Part shown: positions 12,601-23,525 of the stretch, one piece after another
Layout of the letters: each line of letters begins with the position of its first letter
How positions within the stretch are numbered: the first letter of the stretch is position 1
DNA from: Sipunculus nudus
Lineage: Eukaryota; Annelida; Sipuncula; Golfingiida; Sipunculidae
Length of the DNA stretch: 64,000 nt
Assembly (NCBI GenBank): GCA_026874595.1
Contig: CM049316.1
Span: 7,328,339-7,392,338 of the forward strand
Direction: 5' to 3'
Made by a program: the position numbers and the translations under genes
The notes under the pieces: model-generated
The model's input: only the letters and a program-made list of their open reading frames with translations
Databases searched by the model: none
What the model was told of the DNA's origin: nothing

Positions 12601-14041
12601 TGTTTGTATTCTTATATATGACACATTTTTAGCTGGAAGATTATTGTTGTATTGTCCAGTGGCATGTCTCCAGTTTTCAAACACCTCATACTACTACTAG
12701 GCTATAGTCCGCTTCATCCCCTCATGTCCACCTGTTTTTTGCTATGAACATTTTTATTAGTTACATTTCAAGGGAAACAATAATAGTGGAGAGTAGAGGA
12801 TTAAAGGACCTAATTTTCAACAAGGTAAATAAATACCTACCTTACACCGTATTTAAGAAACAGAATTATTGGAAAATATGAGAAATCAGTCTACATTTTA
12901 CAACATATCAGACTGATTTATGGCAGTCAAGGTCATTGGTCACATGCAAAAACAGCCTCATCTGTCAGCTGCTGATTGGATGATCTCATGTAAACACTCT
13001 AAAAAATATAACCAGCTAAAATAAAGATGGCTACTTATGGAGGGAAACATCATATCTGCCAGATCATGGTGAAGAGATTAAAATGTTGTGAAACATAAAC
13101 GGTGGATTTATTGTAAAATTGTTAATTGCCATATTAGGTTGGCACTTCCACATGTTGTTTTCTTGGGCATTATTAAAAAATTTAATCTTTTGAGAAAATT
13201 ATCAACAAAAACAGGTGGACAGCAGGTGGTGAAACGGACTATAGGCTCTCTCAGCCGGTCCCCTAATCACCCAAAACACCGGTGTTTTGGGTATCTGTGA
13301 CAAAACACCACGAAACACCCACTTAATTCAAACCTGAACCCATAACGTAACACCAATCGATAAATAATCATGTGATGAATATATCTCTGCAATTTTTTTG
13401 TCATAAATTTATAAAATAAAGATAAAAACGAGTGTTTCGTGCCGTAGTCGGTTCAACGGCGGACATGGCAGCCGTTTATGCCAGCTATGACGCTGCCCCC
13501 TAGTGACACAAGTAGCAAACAAGCAGAGTACTTGTCAGTTGTACAAAACACTATTGCTTTCTTTTATTTTACAGAATAGTTTCACAATTCTGCATTGACA
13601 TATGCAACAGATGATTATTTATTAACCGATGCCAGTGTTTTGCTTCAAATTCAAATTTAAAAGGGTGTTTCGTGGTGTTTCGTCACGCGTACCCAAAACA
13701 CCAGTGTTTTGGGTGTTTAGGCGGACCCCTCTCAGCGGAGGGAACCGAAGCGTAAGGAGAGAGCACGAAAGCTCCCATGGGCTACCTGGAGTCGAGCTTT
13801 AATTTCTTTAAATTCATCAGATGATGTATACTTATTACTGTTTAGCCATTTGAAAAAAAAATAACCCCTTCCTTTTTTTATTTCTAAAAATAAGTTACAT
13901 CTTATTGTTGACATTAAGAATAATAAAGGATATTGGGCGATAAAAGGTTAATTATACATAACATGTAGTTATATGAACAAAATAAGGGGTTTACCTGCCG
14001 ATCGGTGGCAGTTTTGCCAAAATCATTCGATCAGTCGACAT
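647..14041 (-). CDS. TSNAXIP1: TSNAXIP1 orthologue (translin-associated factor X-interacting protein 1), 14 exons
   Basis: Coding exons in transcript order: 14041-13995, 9260-9140, 8639-8397, 7811-7677, 6925-6579, 6189-6078, 5706-5645, 5228-5139, 4626-4461, 4070-3942, 3106-2936, 2317-2075, 1726-1620, 845-647. All introns are GT..AG, phases agree throughout, and the total of 2172 nt encodes 723 aa plus TGA. The N-terminus MSTDRMILAKLPPIG is short and basic. Residues about 104-215 match the TSNAXIP1 N-terminal domain (KPKFLEQLEEFLKKELRALG, then REVFEYLIEDFKTYKPLL and MMLSWQREQIRQMEPLK). Residues about 183-385 are a coiled coil. Residues 335-541 hold family blocks such as NYGDVIPRRDYE and RNRRLGKRDCNLLIRDIW, and the C-terminus (542-723) is helical and acidic. 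The family is expressed in testis and ciliated cells and binds translin-associated factor X; its exact role is unsettled. Length is close to the vertebrate protein. Family identity is very likely; it rests on remembered similarity, not a search. Confidence 0.93.
846..1280. repeat. Degenerate ~44-bp minisatellite in the last TSNAXIP1 intron
   Basis: About seven diverged units of the form CCAATGGTCTGAAATTTATA followed by AATATAGATAcatcactaccctag. The array starts directly at the splice acceptor of the final exon, so the AATTTATAAATTTCAG acceptor tract is itself part of the array edge. Units lose similarity toward 1280. Confidence 0.7.
3322..3925. repeat. 57-bp minisatellite in the TSNAXIP1 intron between exons 10 and 11
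   Basis: About ten units of 57 bp (GGATGTATGTTTATACACAA, then GGTTTAATATTCAGCATATT, then catgaacatgtgacaaa). The central units (3430-3830) are nearly identical; the flanking ones decay. Because 57 is a multiple of three, the array leaves open frames on both strands encoding 19-residue repeats. These are artefacts of the period, not genes. It ends 16 bp from the donor of exon 10. Confidence 0.9.
7053..7372. repeat. 44- to 47-bp minisatellite in the TSNAXIP1 intron between exons 4 and 5
   Basis: Seven units with the core CTTATGTCATGGCATGTCAA followed by TGGTATTTTAAATTGGAGATA. The array ends about 130 bp from the acceptor of exon 5. Confidence 0.88.
9261..11310. other. Proximal part of TSNAXIP1 intron 1, no feature recognised
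   Basis: Intronic on the minus strand. A GC-richer patch around 10030-10160 could hold an alternative exon, but no coding similarity is visible. A CTCF-like sequence (TACCAGGGGGCGTT on the minus strand) sits at 11092-11105. Confidence 0.4.
11317..11702. mobile_element. Fold-back (long inverted repeat) element in TSNAXIP1 intron 1
   Basis: The left arm (ATAGTATATATATAGAGAGA, then GCCGCAGGCCTCTG, TTTATCTAGC) pairs in order with the right arm (GCTAGATAAA, GAGGCCTGTGGCTC, TATTTATACTAC). Inner blocks also pair: ACCCCATGTG with CACATGGGGT, and TTGTTTTAGCC with GGCTAAAACAA. The element is almost entirely palindromic, about 385 bp, with no coding capacity. This is typical of a fold-back MITE. The target duplication is unclear. 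Confidence 0.7.
12700..13245. mobile_element. MITE-like element with ~35-bp terminal inverted repeats
   Basis: The left end reads GGCTATAGTCCGCTTCATCC and on to TGTCCACCTG. The right end, read in reverse complement, is CCTATAGTCCGTTTCACCAC and on to TGTCCACCTG. No transposase ORF lies between them. The next element (13256-13728) has landed just beyond the right end. Confidence 0.6.
13256..13728. mobile_element. hAT-like MITE with 8-bp target duplication CTCTCAGC
   Basis: Flanked by CTCTCAGC at 13248-13255 and again at 13729-13736. The ends are inverted: left GGTCCCCTAATCACCC, right in reverse complement GGTCCGCCTAAACACCC. The similarity continues about 70 bp inward (ACGAAACACCACGAAACACCC type). 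Each arm contains a 24-bp palindrome built on ACCCAAAACACC and its complement, perfect at the left and with one mismatch at the right. No ORF. The 8-bp duplication points to hAT mobilisation. Confidence 0.8.
13493..13506 (-). promoter_or_regulatory. CTCF-like motif inside the MITE
   Basis: On the minus strand TCACTAGGGGGCAG matches 13 of 14 positions of the core CCASYAGRKGGCRS. Binding is inference only. Confidence 0.3.
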
Positions 14042-14148
14042 CTTGATGCCCTAATTATTCCTTATGGACTCATGAAGTTGGTTCATTTGATCCAGGTATT
14101 TGGTGTTAGAGGATAATCCACGGAACAGGGACGGATGGTTATTAACTT

Positions 14149-14162
14149 GTTGTTATGGTGAC
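14149..14162 (-). promoter_or_regulatory. RFX X-box in the TSNAXIP1 promoter
   Basis: On the minus strand GTCACCATAACAAC fits the ciliary X-box consensus RYYNYYATRRNRAC at every fixed position. It lies 107 bp upstream of the TSNAXIP1 ATG, the usual distance for RFX-driven cilium genes. By composition such a match is expected about once per strand in 64 kb, so the position carries much of the weight. Confidence 0.65.
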
Positions 14163-14929
14163 AGCCTTGGTACTACCGTACTTACACGAAAAAATGAGAG
14201 CCTGTATCTTTTTACATGGTGGTACCACTGCGATGCATTTCGTCAAAATATCAGGTTTATAGTGGAACAGAAGCAGAAATAGGACATAAAGTATTTTTTT
14301 CTATCATACAGTACTAAATAACAAATCCTGTCTATCATATAATGATAAATATTTCATTGATATAATCTAATCATTAAACAGATGCCGTTAGATGGCGCTT
14401 CAAGGAGCACTACCTCTACCAAAAGCGTACACGATAGTCTCATCGTACTAAACTACGCTTTCAAAAATTTTATACCTTCATAACATATATGACACTTCCC
14501 GGCCAACTTCATCGTCGTTGGCAACCCGGTTTTCACACTCGGTATCACTTTTTTCAAGTGGTGTTTGATATTGCAAGATGATTAATTAAAGCTCAATTTA
14601 GTGTAATATGGATAATCTTGGAGATGATGCAATGTTGAAATATACAATTTGTAATTTATGAGCTTGATTTAGTTATATCGTAAGACCTTGGCAAATGTTA
14701 TATTAGTGCAATATATATTTAATGTTGTCGACCAGGTCTGTGATAGGTATGAGCTGAGTTGTCAGTAAAAACACAAATTTTGGCGCGGTTAGTACTATTT
14801 AATTATCAGTGTTATAGGTCTTAAAATTTTGATTCAGATTGCAGACGGACAGGAAAAAAGTTGTCATTTCCGTGACATAATACTATGTGATTGAGATACT
14901 CTCCTGTAATTTAGAGTGTTGCTATTCTA

Positions 14930-14970
<41 letters not shown>

Positions 14971-14980
14971 TTATTATTAT
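14930..14980. repeat. (ATT)n microsatellite
   Basis: About 16 ATT units with one interruption. Confidence 0.95.
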
Positions 14981-15454
14981 AAAGTATAAATTAAGTTCCA
15001 TCAAAGTTAGATAATTTAGGAAGTGTCAGCGAGACTACCGTATTCAACGGATTAGGGATTCAACATTAATAAATGTACTTTTATCTGATTTTACAACGTG
15101 ATGAAAACAAGTTCTGCATCTACTTGAAAATTCATCTTCATATAATAAATCCTAATTCCTCATGTGTTTTTTTTTTTTCAACAGTCACTTCTATTTATGA
15201 TTTGGTATGCTATTTATATTACTTATCATCATTAACAATGAAAGTTAATGAAAGGAATGAGAGTATTTGATAAAAAAAACTGAAACTAGATTACAATAAT
15301 CCATTCATCCTCGCGCTGAATTAAGGTAGGGGTTATCTAGGGATGAAAGCGCGTTACATAAAAAATTACATCTGGAATATGCTATATTGAGTGGATAGTA
15401 GGCCTAGTATATTACATCAATCTAACATATGCGGTTACTTTCCTGCATGTATCC

Positions 15455-15895
15455 ATGAATACGTATATCATCTATTTTGTGTATTTAAATAATGGAAAGG
15501 AAACATTGAACCTACCGGCCGGTAGTCTTATAATGTGTTTTAGCCAAGGACCGACCTACGCTGGGATAAAACGAGTATTACTAGAAGCGGCGGCATCTGT
15601 TGTTCCTCAGAGGATATTTAGAAGCTACATAAAACCAGGATGGAAGCAGTTGCTCAAGCCAACACATGATAAAATGAAGCAGTGTAGGGAAATATGGGTT
15701 AGTGAGGGGAAACCAAGGGGACTAGAGTTTTCTTCTTATGTTAATTACAAAAGGACCAAGGCTGAGTTCAGAAAAGAAATGAGAGCGTTTCATGGTAGGA
15801 GAGACTGCTTTGAGGAGTTAGACGAGTTTGGGGAAACTGATATTAATAAACCTTGGAGGCATGTGCGCAGGAAGCGTAAAACTGGATCACTGTAG
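15455..15895 (+). pseudogene. LINE ORF2 fragment: linker between endonuclease and reverse transcriptase
   Basis: It encodes a basic, helical stretch (VVPQRIFRSYIKPGWKQLL, KMKQCREIWVSEGKPRG, YKRTKAEFRKEMRAFHGR) typical of the region before the reverse transcriptase in CR1-like elements. A TAG ends it three bases before the next open frame, which is shifted, so the polyprotein is broken here. The annotated ATG is arbitrary; the real start lay further upstream. Confidence 0.7.
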
Positions 15896-15897
15896 GG

Positions 15898-17056
15898 ATG
15901 GCTTTTAAGTTTAAAAATGATATTTTACATAAATCAAAAGATATATGTGAGGCTTGGGCTGATTATTTTGATGTATTATATACTCCGAAAACGAACAGTG
16001 ATTTTGATCAAGGCTTTAAGAAACATGTCGAAGGAGAATTCCTTAAAAATAATACCCAATCTGAATTTAATCATAATGAAGTTTTGGACACTTTTGTTTC
16101 TGATCAGCATATTGTGGAGGCTATTAAAGAATCAAAATTTGGCAAATCGCCTGGATATGGTGGTGTTTGTATAGAACATAATCAATGGGGGTTACCAGTA
16201 TTAATGCCCTACCTAAAAGCTTTGTTTAATATAATATTTGAGAAACAAAAACTACTGGATGACATGAAAAAGGGAGTCATAATAATGTTAATAAAGAATC
16301 CCATGAAAAGCAAAGCTAACCCTGAAAATTATAGAGGGATAACTCTTTTAACTAGTTTTTATAAACTACTTGAAAGGATAATGCTTAAAAGGTTAAAGCA
16401 GAATGTTCGTATTAATAATATCCAGTTCCCGGATCCTATGCATGCAGGGAGCATATCAAAAGAAACGCAGTTCTCTGCATACGTCATTTAATCTTATTGA
16501 ATGTGTTAGCCATTCGATTGAAAGAGGATCAAAGGTTGATACTTGCTTCCTCGATGCCACGAAGGCTTTTGACACTGTATGGCAGACTGGCTTGTTAGTG
16601 AAATTATACAGATTTGGGATAAATGGGAAACTCTGGAGAGTAATTGCAGATGCTTACAACAATACTTGCAGTGATGTATGGGTCAACGGTACTTATAGCC
16701 GCTGGTTTTCTGTAAATCAATCGGTGCGTCAAGGTGGTGTCCTCTCGCCTTGGCTTTACCTACTGTACATTAATGATCTTTTGGTTCAACTTCGGCAATG
16801 TTGGTACGGAACAAATGTAGGAGAAACCTGTGTGGGGTCACCTGCACAAGCGGATGACGTTGTCTTAATGTCATGGTCCCCGTATGGACTACAGAAAATG
16901 CTTAACATTTGTTTCACGTATTCGCAGAGGTGGCGTTTTAGTTTAAATCCAAATAAAACGGTAGTACTAGATTTTAGGGAATCTCAAAAAGCGTTCAATC
17001 AATTTAATAAAAAAACGTCGATGGGTATTAGGAAGCCAAACAGTTGGACAGATTAG
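15898..17056 (+). pseudogene. LINE reverse transcriptase, frameshifted
   Basis: Two overlapping frames together cover the RT domain. The first (15898-16491) holds KFGKSPGYGGVCIEH and NPENYRGITLLTSFYKLLER (fingers). The second (16403-17056) holds the palm: FLDATKAFDTVW (motif A), RQGGVLSPWLYLLYINDLL (motif B), QADDVVLMS (motif C with both catalytic aspartates, but Gln where Phe or Tyr is usual) and NPNKTVVLDF (motif D). The change of frame near 16440-16490 makes the copy inactive. The role would be target-primed reverse transcription of the element RNA. Confidence 0.9.
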
Positions 17057-17295
17057 ACAACATAAGCACCTGGGCTTGCAAATTGAGGCGACCCTTTCTT
17101 TTTCAGGCCAAATAGGTGAGGCATGGCGCAAAGGACGGGGTACATATTTTGGCATGGCGCAAGGGACGGGGTACATATTTGTCACTATTGGGATCAGGTG
17201 TTCGACCGCAAGCCCGTAATCCACTTACCTCATTAAAGGTTTACAAAACAGTTGTTCTTCCGAGGGTATTATTTGGATCTGAACTCTGAGGCTCG

Positions 17296-18043
17296 ATGTC
17301 ACAAAAAGATTTGCTTTCTTTAGAAAGAATGCACAGATTCTCTCTTAAACACATGCAGGGGCTACATATAGGCACCCGTACCGACATTGCTCTCCCATTA
17401 CTAGGGATTCCCTGGATAATTGCATTCATTGAAAGGAATAAATTATTGTTTCTTCACAATATCTGCACCGTACATGAATCCCCAACTTATCACATAGCAA
17501 AAACAAGACTAGACAGTTTTTCACTACGCACTAAAAGTATTGGTGTTGTAGCAGATATATGTACAGTATTGCATGGAGAAGTATAATCTGGAGGGTTTTT
17601 TCTTGTCACAAAATACCGGTAATCAGTATTTTCTTAATAAACGGCTATGGCAGTCAGTAGTTACTAGTAATATAGTTGAATATGAACAAAACCAATATTG
17701 AGAAAGAACCTGGCAAAATCCAGTCTTTAATATGTTTAACCTTGTGAAATGTAATTGTTTCCTTCCTTCTTCCATATGGCTGTTTGCGTCGTCTATAAAC
17801 AGGGCAAAGTCGTTTGCTGTGTTTCTCCTTTCATGTTTTGACGTTATTGAAAACTTGCATTTCTCGGGTTTATGTCACTTATGTGGGGAAATATTCGATA
17901 ATCCAATAACACATGTGATTATCTCATGTGACCAGACTTCAAATGAGAGAGAGATATTATGGAATGAAATGAATAATTCATTCAGTGTACATATAAGCTC
18001 ATACTTGCATAATATAGACGATCTGACATTCATTTCTAAATAA
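17296..18043 (+). pseudogene. LINE ORF2 C-terminal region with CCHC motif
   Basis: Two open pieces (17296-17586 and 17732-18043) follow the RT. The first reads LPLLGIPWIIAFIERNKLL, like the post-RT region of these elements. The second contains CHLCGEIFDNPITHVIISC, a C-x2-C-x8-H-x4-C pattern that many CR1/jockey-group LINEs carry near the C-terminus. Stops and a frame change separate the pieces. Inactive. Confidence 0.75.
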
Positions 18044-18476
18044 TCAGTGTTGAAATTCCTCTTATGACAGAAGATGAGCAAAAAAGGTTTCAACAATATG
18101 TTTTAGATTTTCTGTACAGTGTTAGACATGTCATTGATGTGCTCTGGCCGCCAGCATTAGAATATCTGATATTTGTGAAATCGTTTAGGATGAGGATGAG
18201 TTAAGACAATCACTGTGTGAGTTAAGACAATCACTGTGGTTATATGTCTATTTGGCAAAAATTAACATTGGTTTCGCGTGGGTTTGTATGCCATGTTCAT
18301 TTATGGGTAAATATACGTTGTTCTGTTAAAATTACGCACCAACGAAACTTTTGATCTTTATTTTTCACCTAATTTACTGTGAATTGCATAGTTTGTATTT
18401 TTATGTAAACCTTTGTATATTGTGTTGATGCTCTTCAGACTTGAAGGAAATAAAGGTAATCAATCAATCGATAAGC

Positions 18477-19857
18477 TTTAAGCAAGGACCAATAAGAAGT
18501 CAACTATACTGTCTAGCTGTAAAGGGACTCGATCGTGAGGGAAGTGTGAGGGGTATTGTCTTAGCTGTTAGTTGAAAATGCCGATGTTGGTAATCTGAAG
18601 GGAGCTCGTTCGTTTTCCCCGGTTAACGGTAACTTCATTAGTGGTCATGCGGGTTGCGAATGGGAATAAACTCAAAGAATACTTTCTTGTGGGCAGAAAA
18701 TTTAGTGGTTGGAAAGGTCACGCAGAATTATTACAAACAGGGTGACATATGCGGCGACGGAGGTTTCTTAACTGAAGACGAAAAGCAAAGTATACTTCAC
18801 AAGGCGCGTACATATAGGATGCGTATATTAGCAGTGTGATTAGACAGAGAAGAACACCCGTGGACTTTGTAATTAAACTTTAGGAATATTTTAGGCATTT
18901 GGCAGAGTAGCAACAACAAACAGTGAAATTTAACTTCAGTGCCTTTTGTTTTTTACAACTTTGCACATGTAACATTGTAAGTAACCATCTACCCGTTCAT
19001 ATACATAATACATATTACATGCCCCTACATATACATTGGACTCTTTTAAAGGGACACGTGATTGTAGCTTTTTTTTTCTGGATACCGGTCACGGAAATGG
19101 GACTGACCATGAGTTGGGGGGGGGGGGGGGGGATGAAGTGCAGCGCCGGTGAAGTGTAGTTGCCATAGCGACGGTCCGTCTCCTTAAGTGGGCGTTTACC
19201 CGACGACTGGCAGTATAATCAGTATCGGCTTGATAATGACAATATTCTAAATTTAGAAAGCATTTTAGGTCATCTTAGCGAGTTAAGAATCAATTCACTT
19301 GTTGTGTTTAATATTTCTTTTGTGCGAAAATCTTACAACATGACCCTCAGTATATCGGCTAAGATTAAAGGATCCAGGGAGCAACACTTTTTATGTGTGA
19401 CAATGGTACATAAATTCAGTTTATCCATTCCACACAGAGTCAGATACTATATACCTGGCAATTTTACCTTATCGTTATGGATCACATCTGCACGGGTTTA
19501 TAGTGTATGAACATGCACACTTTAACTAGTTCAATGGCAATTAATTAATACGACTGAATAAGCGTTTCAAGACAAAAATTATATATTACATCAATTTTTG
19601 TGGAAAAAAAAGTGAAACATCGATCAAGAGTGGGGTGGCTAGAATATTTTACACTGTATATAATGGTGTACGTAATATCATTTTAGGAAGAGGAGGAATA
19701 GTCAGACGGTCCCCCGTTCACACTAAAGTTTATTTACAACCTTATATAAGTGGAAAGTAAAATATCTGCTGGGAAGTTTTCATGGAGGAAAAGATAATTT
19801 ACATATTAATCCGGAACCAATAAGTGACCGTCTTAGCTGGGAGGTTTGCCATAGCGA
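18477..19857. other. Intergenic, no gene seen
   Basis: It contains a poly-G run (19116-19132) and a perfect X-box match GTTGCCATAGCGAC (19159-19172) in a slightly CpG-rich patch. No coding exon is recognised. A non-coding first exon of AKTIP could start in this region, but nothing in the sequence shows it. Confidence 0.4.
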
Positions 19858-20202
19858 GGTGGAGGTGGTCACAGCGTGGTGGTGGTCATAGCGTGGTGGT
19901 CATCATAGCATGGTGGTAGTTATAGCGTGGTGGTGTTCATAGCGTGGTGGTGGTCATAGCGAGGTGGTGGTCATAGCGTGGTGATGGTTATAGCGTGGTG
20001 GTGGTCATCAGAGAGTGACGGTCGTCATAGCATGACGGTTGTCATAACGTGCATGATGGTCGTCATAGCGAGGTGGTCGTCATAGCGCGGTGGACGTCAT
20101 AGCGTGGTGGTGGTCATAGCGTGGTGGTGGTCATAGCGTGTGGTCGTCATAGCATGGTGGTTGTTATGGCGTGGTGGTCGTCATAGCGTGGTGGTCGTCA
20201 GG
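19858..20202. repeat. GTGGTGGTCATAGC minisatellite
   Basis: About 20 irregular units of 14-18 bp built on CATAGCGTGGTGGTGGT with variants (GTCGTCATAGCG). Confidence 0.93.
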
Positions 20203-20384
20203 CGAAAAACCATTGTACATGTATATGGTAATTCAAGGAGGTTATACAAATTTTATATATTCCAAATTTGTAGTTGACTCCCGTAGCTTGGGTAAATGAT
20301 ATATGAACAAGAGTGACGTTTGGATGTGTTTGCAACTATACAGTCTTGATTTTCAATATGTGTAACTTAAATACAATGTAGCTT

Positions 20385-20863
20385 GTTTAAAGGTGCCCAT
20401 CCACCTACCTTTTGAATTTGTGTGAATTCCGGCTTCCTCTGAGTCTATATTTATGATCTAAAGAGTAATTTTGGTTGTGACAAGTTTTTATATGGCCTTC
20501 GTGAAGAATGTATCAACTCGTTTATCAACAACATCCTTGTTAACACAGCAACGTTGACAAACGAGAAAAACATGTAACCTAAGGTGGTTGGTTGCATATT
20601 TGCGGAGGTAGAAAGGTCACTTGTTGCAAAACGCCATTTGCAAAGGTCTGGCTTATCTGACTGGCTGCCAGATACCCTTGTTGAATTTGTTTTGATTATT
20701 CTTGCGGGCCCCACATATTATAAACACGTCGATATAAACAAAACAATTAAGCAGCCTGTCTGCGGTGATTTCCATGTTTTCTAGCCTATTTTTAATTTAA
20801 GCTTCAAGACATTACCTTCACTTTATAAAGGTCAGATAGGTGATTGCATGGGCACGTTTAAAA
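20385..20863. mobile_element. Candidate MITE with short inverted ends
   Basis: The ends TTTAAAGGTGCCCAT and ATGGGCACGTTTAAA are inverted (about 13 of 15). Internal similarity is weak and no target duplication could be fixed. No transposase. Confidence 0.4.
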
Positions 20864-23109
20864 ATTCTGCAATCTGTTTTATGTCGTCACCCATTATTTT
20901 TTTGTTTTTATAAAGTTATCTTTTACTTTATGATTTTCTAACATGTTACAGTCCCGTTTTTTTCCGCAAATTCAATATTCAACAGTTTTGCATTTTGCTG
21001 TTTTATTTTTTACGTACAGCATGTTGGTGTATGTTGTATATAGCTCAGCTGGTAAACGCATGCATATGTATTATAACCATGTATATAAATACCATTATAA
21101 CCTGAATTATAAATACAGGAATAGCAGTTTGAATGGTGCCTTTTGGAACTGATTGCAAGTATGGTCTAAACATCTGCCATACATATACGCTTCATTTAAT
21201 TATATAATGATATGATGACCTGCAAACACCACGTGCACTGCTTACAAAAAATATATAGGAAATAATTATATCTGTTTGACAGTAAAAGAACGTAATAGCA
21301 CGCCTTGAATATTATTCATGGATCTAATACTGGTTTGTGTATCATAGAGCAACCGCAACCCCTGAAAACGACCTAAAAAGGAGAATATCGAGGTGGACGG
21401 AACAACTTAATTTATTTAATATAAGCCACAGAACACAGAAATATGTATACGTCCTAACGCGAGCTGGGAATTAAACGACAGAACAAAATGTGGGAGTATT
21501 TCAAGTTACAGTACAAAATATTACTAAACTTCTGTTAAAAAGATCAAAACGCTAGGGAAACTTAATCATCTTTAAAGGAGACATATCGAAACGAAGAGCT
21601 AGGCCATTGCACGTGTTCAGGGCGCCCGTTTAAACATTCTTCAAGCCCGGTTTTGATGGTTAGGGTCCTTTTAAATTTATATCCATAATCATGTATTACT
21701 GAATTGGATATATTGAATGAATATTGTAAAATTCGAGTGAATTGGCGTTCGTAATTGCATGGGTATTTTGCTTTCTAATCAAATAGATAATAGTTCTTTA
21801 TTATAAAGTTCTATCTGAAACTGGACATCATTACATACCGTACACTTTGTTATCATAACATGACAAATCGTAACCACAGGTTTCTCCATCACTGGAGGTG
21901 GCCCGGGGGTTTAGAAACTCCCTATTCATGGCTTTAATAAGATACTTGTGACAAATAAGTGTGATTTATCAGGTTTTGAAGTAAAAATCACAAAAAAATA
22001 ATAAATTTTCGTGAAAACACAGATAGTTAAAGTTTTTCTTAACCAGCCTTTTCTCAAAGAATTATAAATAATTTTCAGTTTTCCATAATTCTTTAATCTA
22101 ATATAAAACTCCATTTTTTATCACATAAATAATGTGATAAAATTTATTCTAGCCAAAAATTGTAAGTTAAATCACTTTAAATATTTTGTGAATTACTAGC
22201 TAGAGCAGCTCTGAGATTTCATTCTTTGAAATGTTCTACAGGTACGTGTTTAATGATACTGAAATATGAAGTACGGATCACTGCCTGACGATAAGGTCAA
22301 GGTCGGTAATAAAGTAAAGAAGGAAGGCGGTGAGCAGAAGTGGACAGTGGAGTAGTTTTTGGTAATTTGAACGTCAAATTATTATATTTTGTAAAGTTGT
22401 ATCATATATTATTTTTAAATATCATATCCCTGCAAAATACGTTTTGTATCGCCTACGTAATGTGCCAAAACAGAAGCTCTTCCATTCTTTATGAAAGTTT
22501 TCAACTGTGAGTGTGAGTTTGTGTACTGCTTTAGGCCTTACATGATATAATAATGCAGTTTTCAGGTTATAACTTATATGGGTTCCAGAAAACCGTTCAC
22601 TTTATAAAAGCAAAACTATAGTCTGTTCCACCAACCATAACACTATGCTTTTTTTGCGTTTTCTTCTGTGCCAGGATTTCCGATTTGTGTTCATAGCGGT
22701 ACGGCAAATGCCGAAAAAGACCTAATTTTAGCAAAAGTAAGCAAAAATTGATGAAAAACAAATAGCATCACAATGCCGAGTTGGTTTTTTTTTATGTGAG
22801 AACTACATGACCAACTTGGTGCTGTATGTGAAAACTTTGCTGCCATAATGGAATGATGTAATTGTTACATCACAGATGTCGCTTGAAATTTCCTGAATAC
22901 ACGTTAAAAAGAGGCCAGCAGATGTCACCGTGGTCAGCAGCCCAAGTTGAGCTTTTTTATTTGATAATACTGTAGGCCTATATGGCTGATTTTTTAAACA
23001 TAGTACGTTACACAGAACCCCGGTCATGGCCAGGTCCAAAGCTTCATTCATGTAACAGGTGGTAAATATGCGTAAAAAATAGCTCATATATAGTTTTGTA
23101 AGTAACTAG
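20864..23109. other. Intergenic, nothing recognised
   Basis: AT-rich, stops in all frames, no clear repeat structure. Confidence 0.5.
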
Positions 23110-23341
23110 GGTGTTTCCTTGTGTCAATCAGCGTATATGCATATATATGCATGAAAATCGCCACAGGAGCAATTTTCACAAATTGGGTCTGCGTGAATTC
23201 AGGGAATCAGGGTAAAATGATGTCACTTCACCATGTTTTTGTGGACAAATATATACGTCTCTAGTTCATGCACATACGCACCCATTGCACATCGAAACAC
23301 GTCTGTTTTTTTTCATGCATATATGCACACATGGCAACACC
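23110..23341. repeat. Imperfect inverted repeat, possible MITE
   Basis: The left side GGTGTTTCCTTGTGT with ATATATGCATGAAAA faces the right side TTTTCATGCATATAT with ACACATGGCAACACC. About 232 bp; no target duplication seen. Confidence 0.4.
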
Positions 23342-23525
23342 TTTAAGTTTAAATTGAGTTGGTGCATCTTCACCTATTGATTTATGGAAATGTTACTAAA
23401 GCTTGCTGAACAGGATATGGAGAAACACTGTTCGTCAGTTCATGCAGAATGATCTATATATAATTATATATATATATATTATACGCCGGGCACTGCATAG
23501 TTTTGTTCAACTGCATATATATGTA

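Larger units (their letters stand above)
14042..15454. other. TSNAXIP1 promoter region and upstream DNA
   Basis: It holds the X-box described separately and an ATT microsatellite (14930-14980). No coding exon is visible. Confidence 0.5.
15455..18476 (+). mobile_element. Decayed, 5'-truncated non-LTR (LINE) retrotransposon
   Basis: A single plus-strand unit made of a linker after the missing endonuclease (15455-15895), reverse transcriptase (15898-17056) and a C-terminal part (17296-18043). It is broken by stops and frame changes. It ends in GGAAATAAAGGTAATCAATC plus further AATC repeats at about 18476, a simple-repeat tail of the kind seen in CR1- and jockey-like elements. No endonuclease is found upstream, so this is a 5'-truncated dead copy. 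Clade assignment beyond the jockey/CR1 group is not supported. Confidence 0.88.

Noticed and set aside
21040-21115. tRNA-like A box (TAGCTCAGCTGGTAAACGC)
   Set aside because: No B box or cloverleaf follows at the required distance; the resemblance is limited to about 19 nt.
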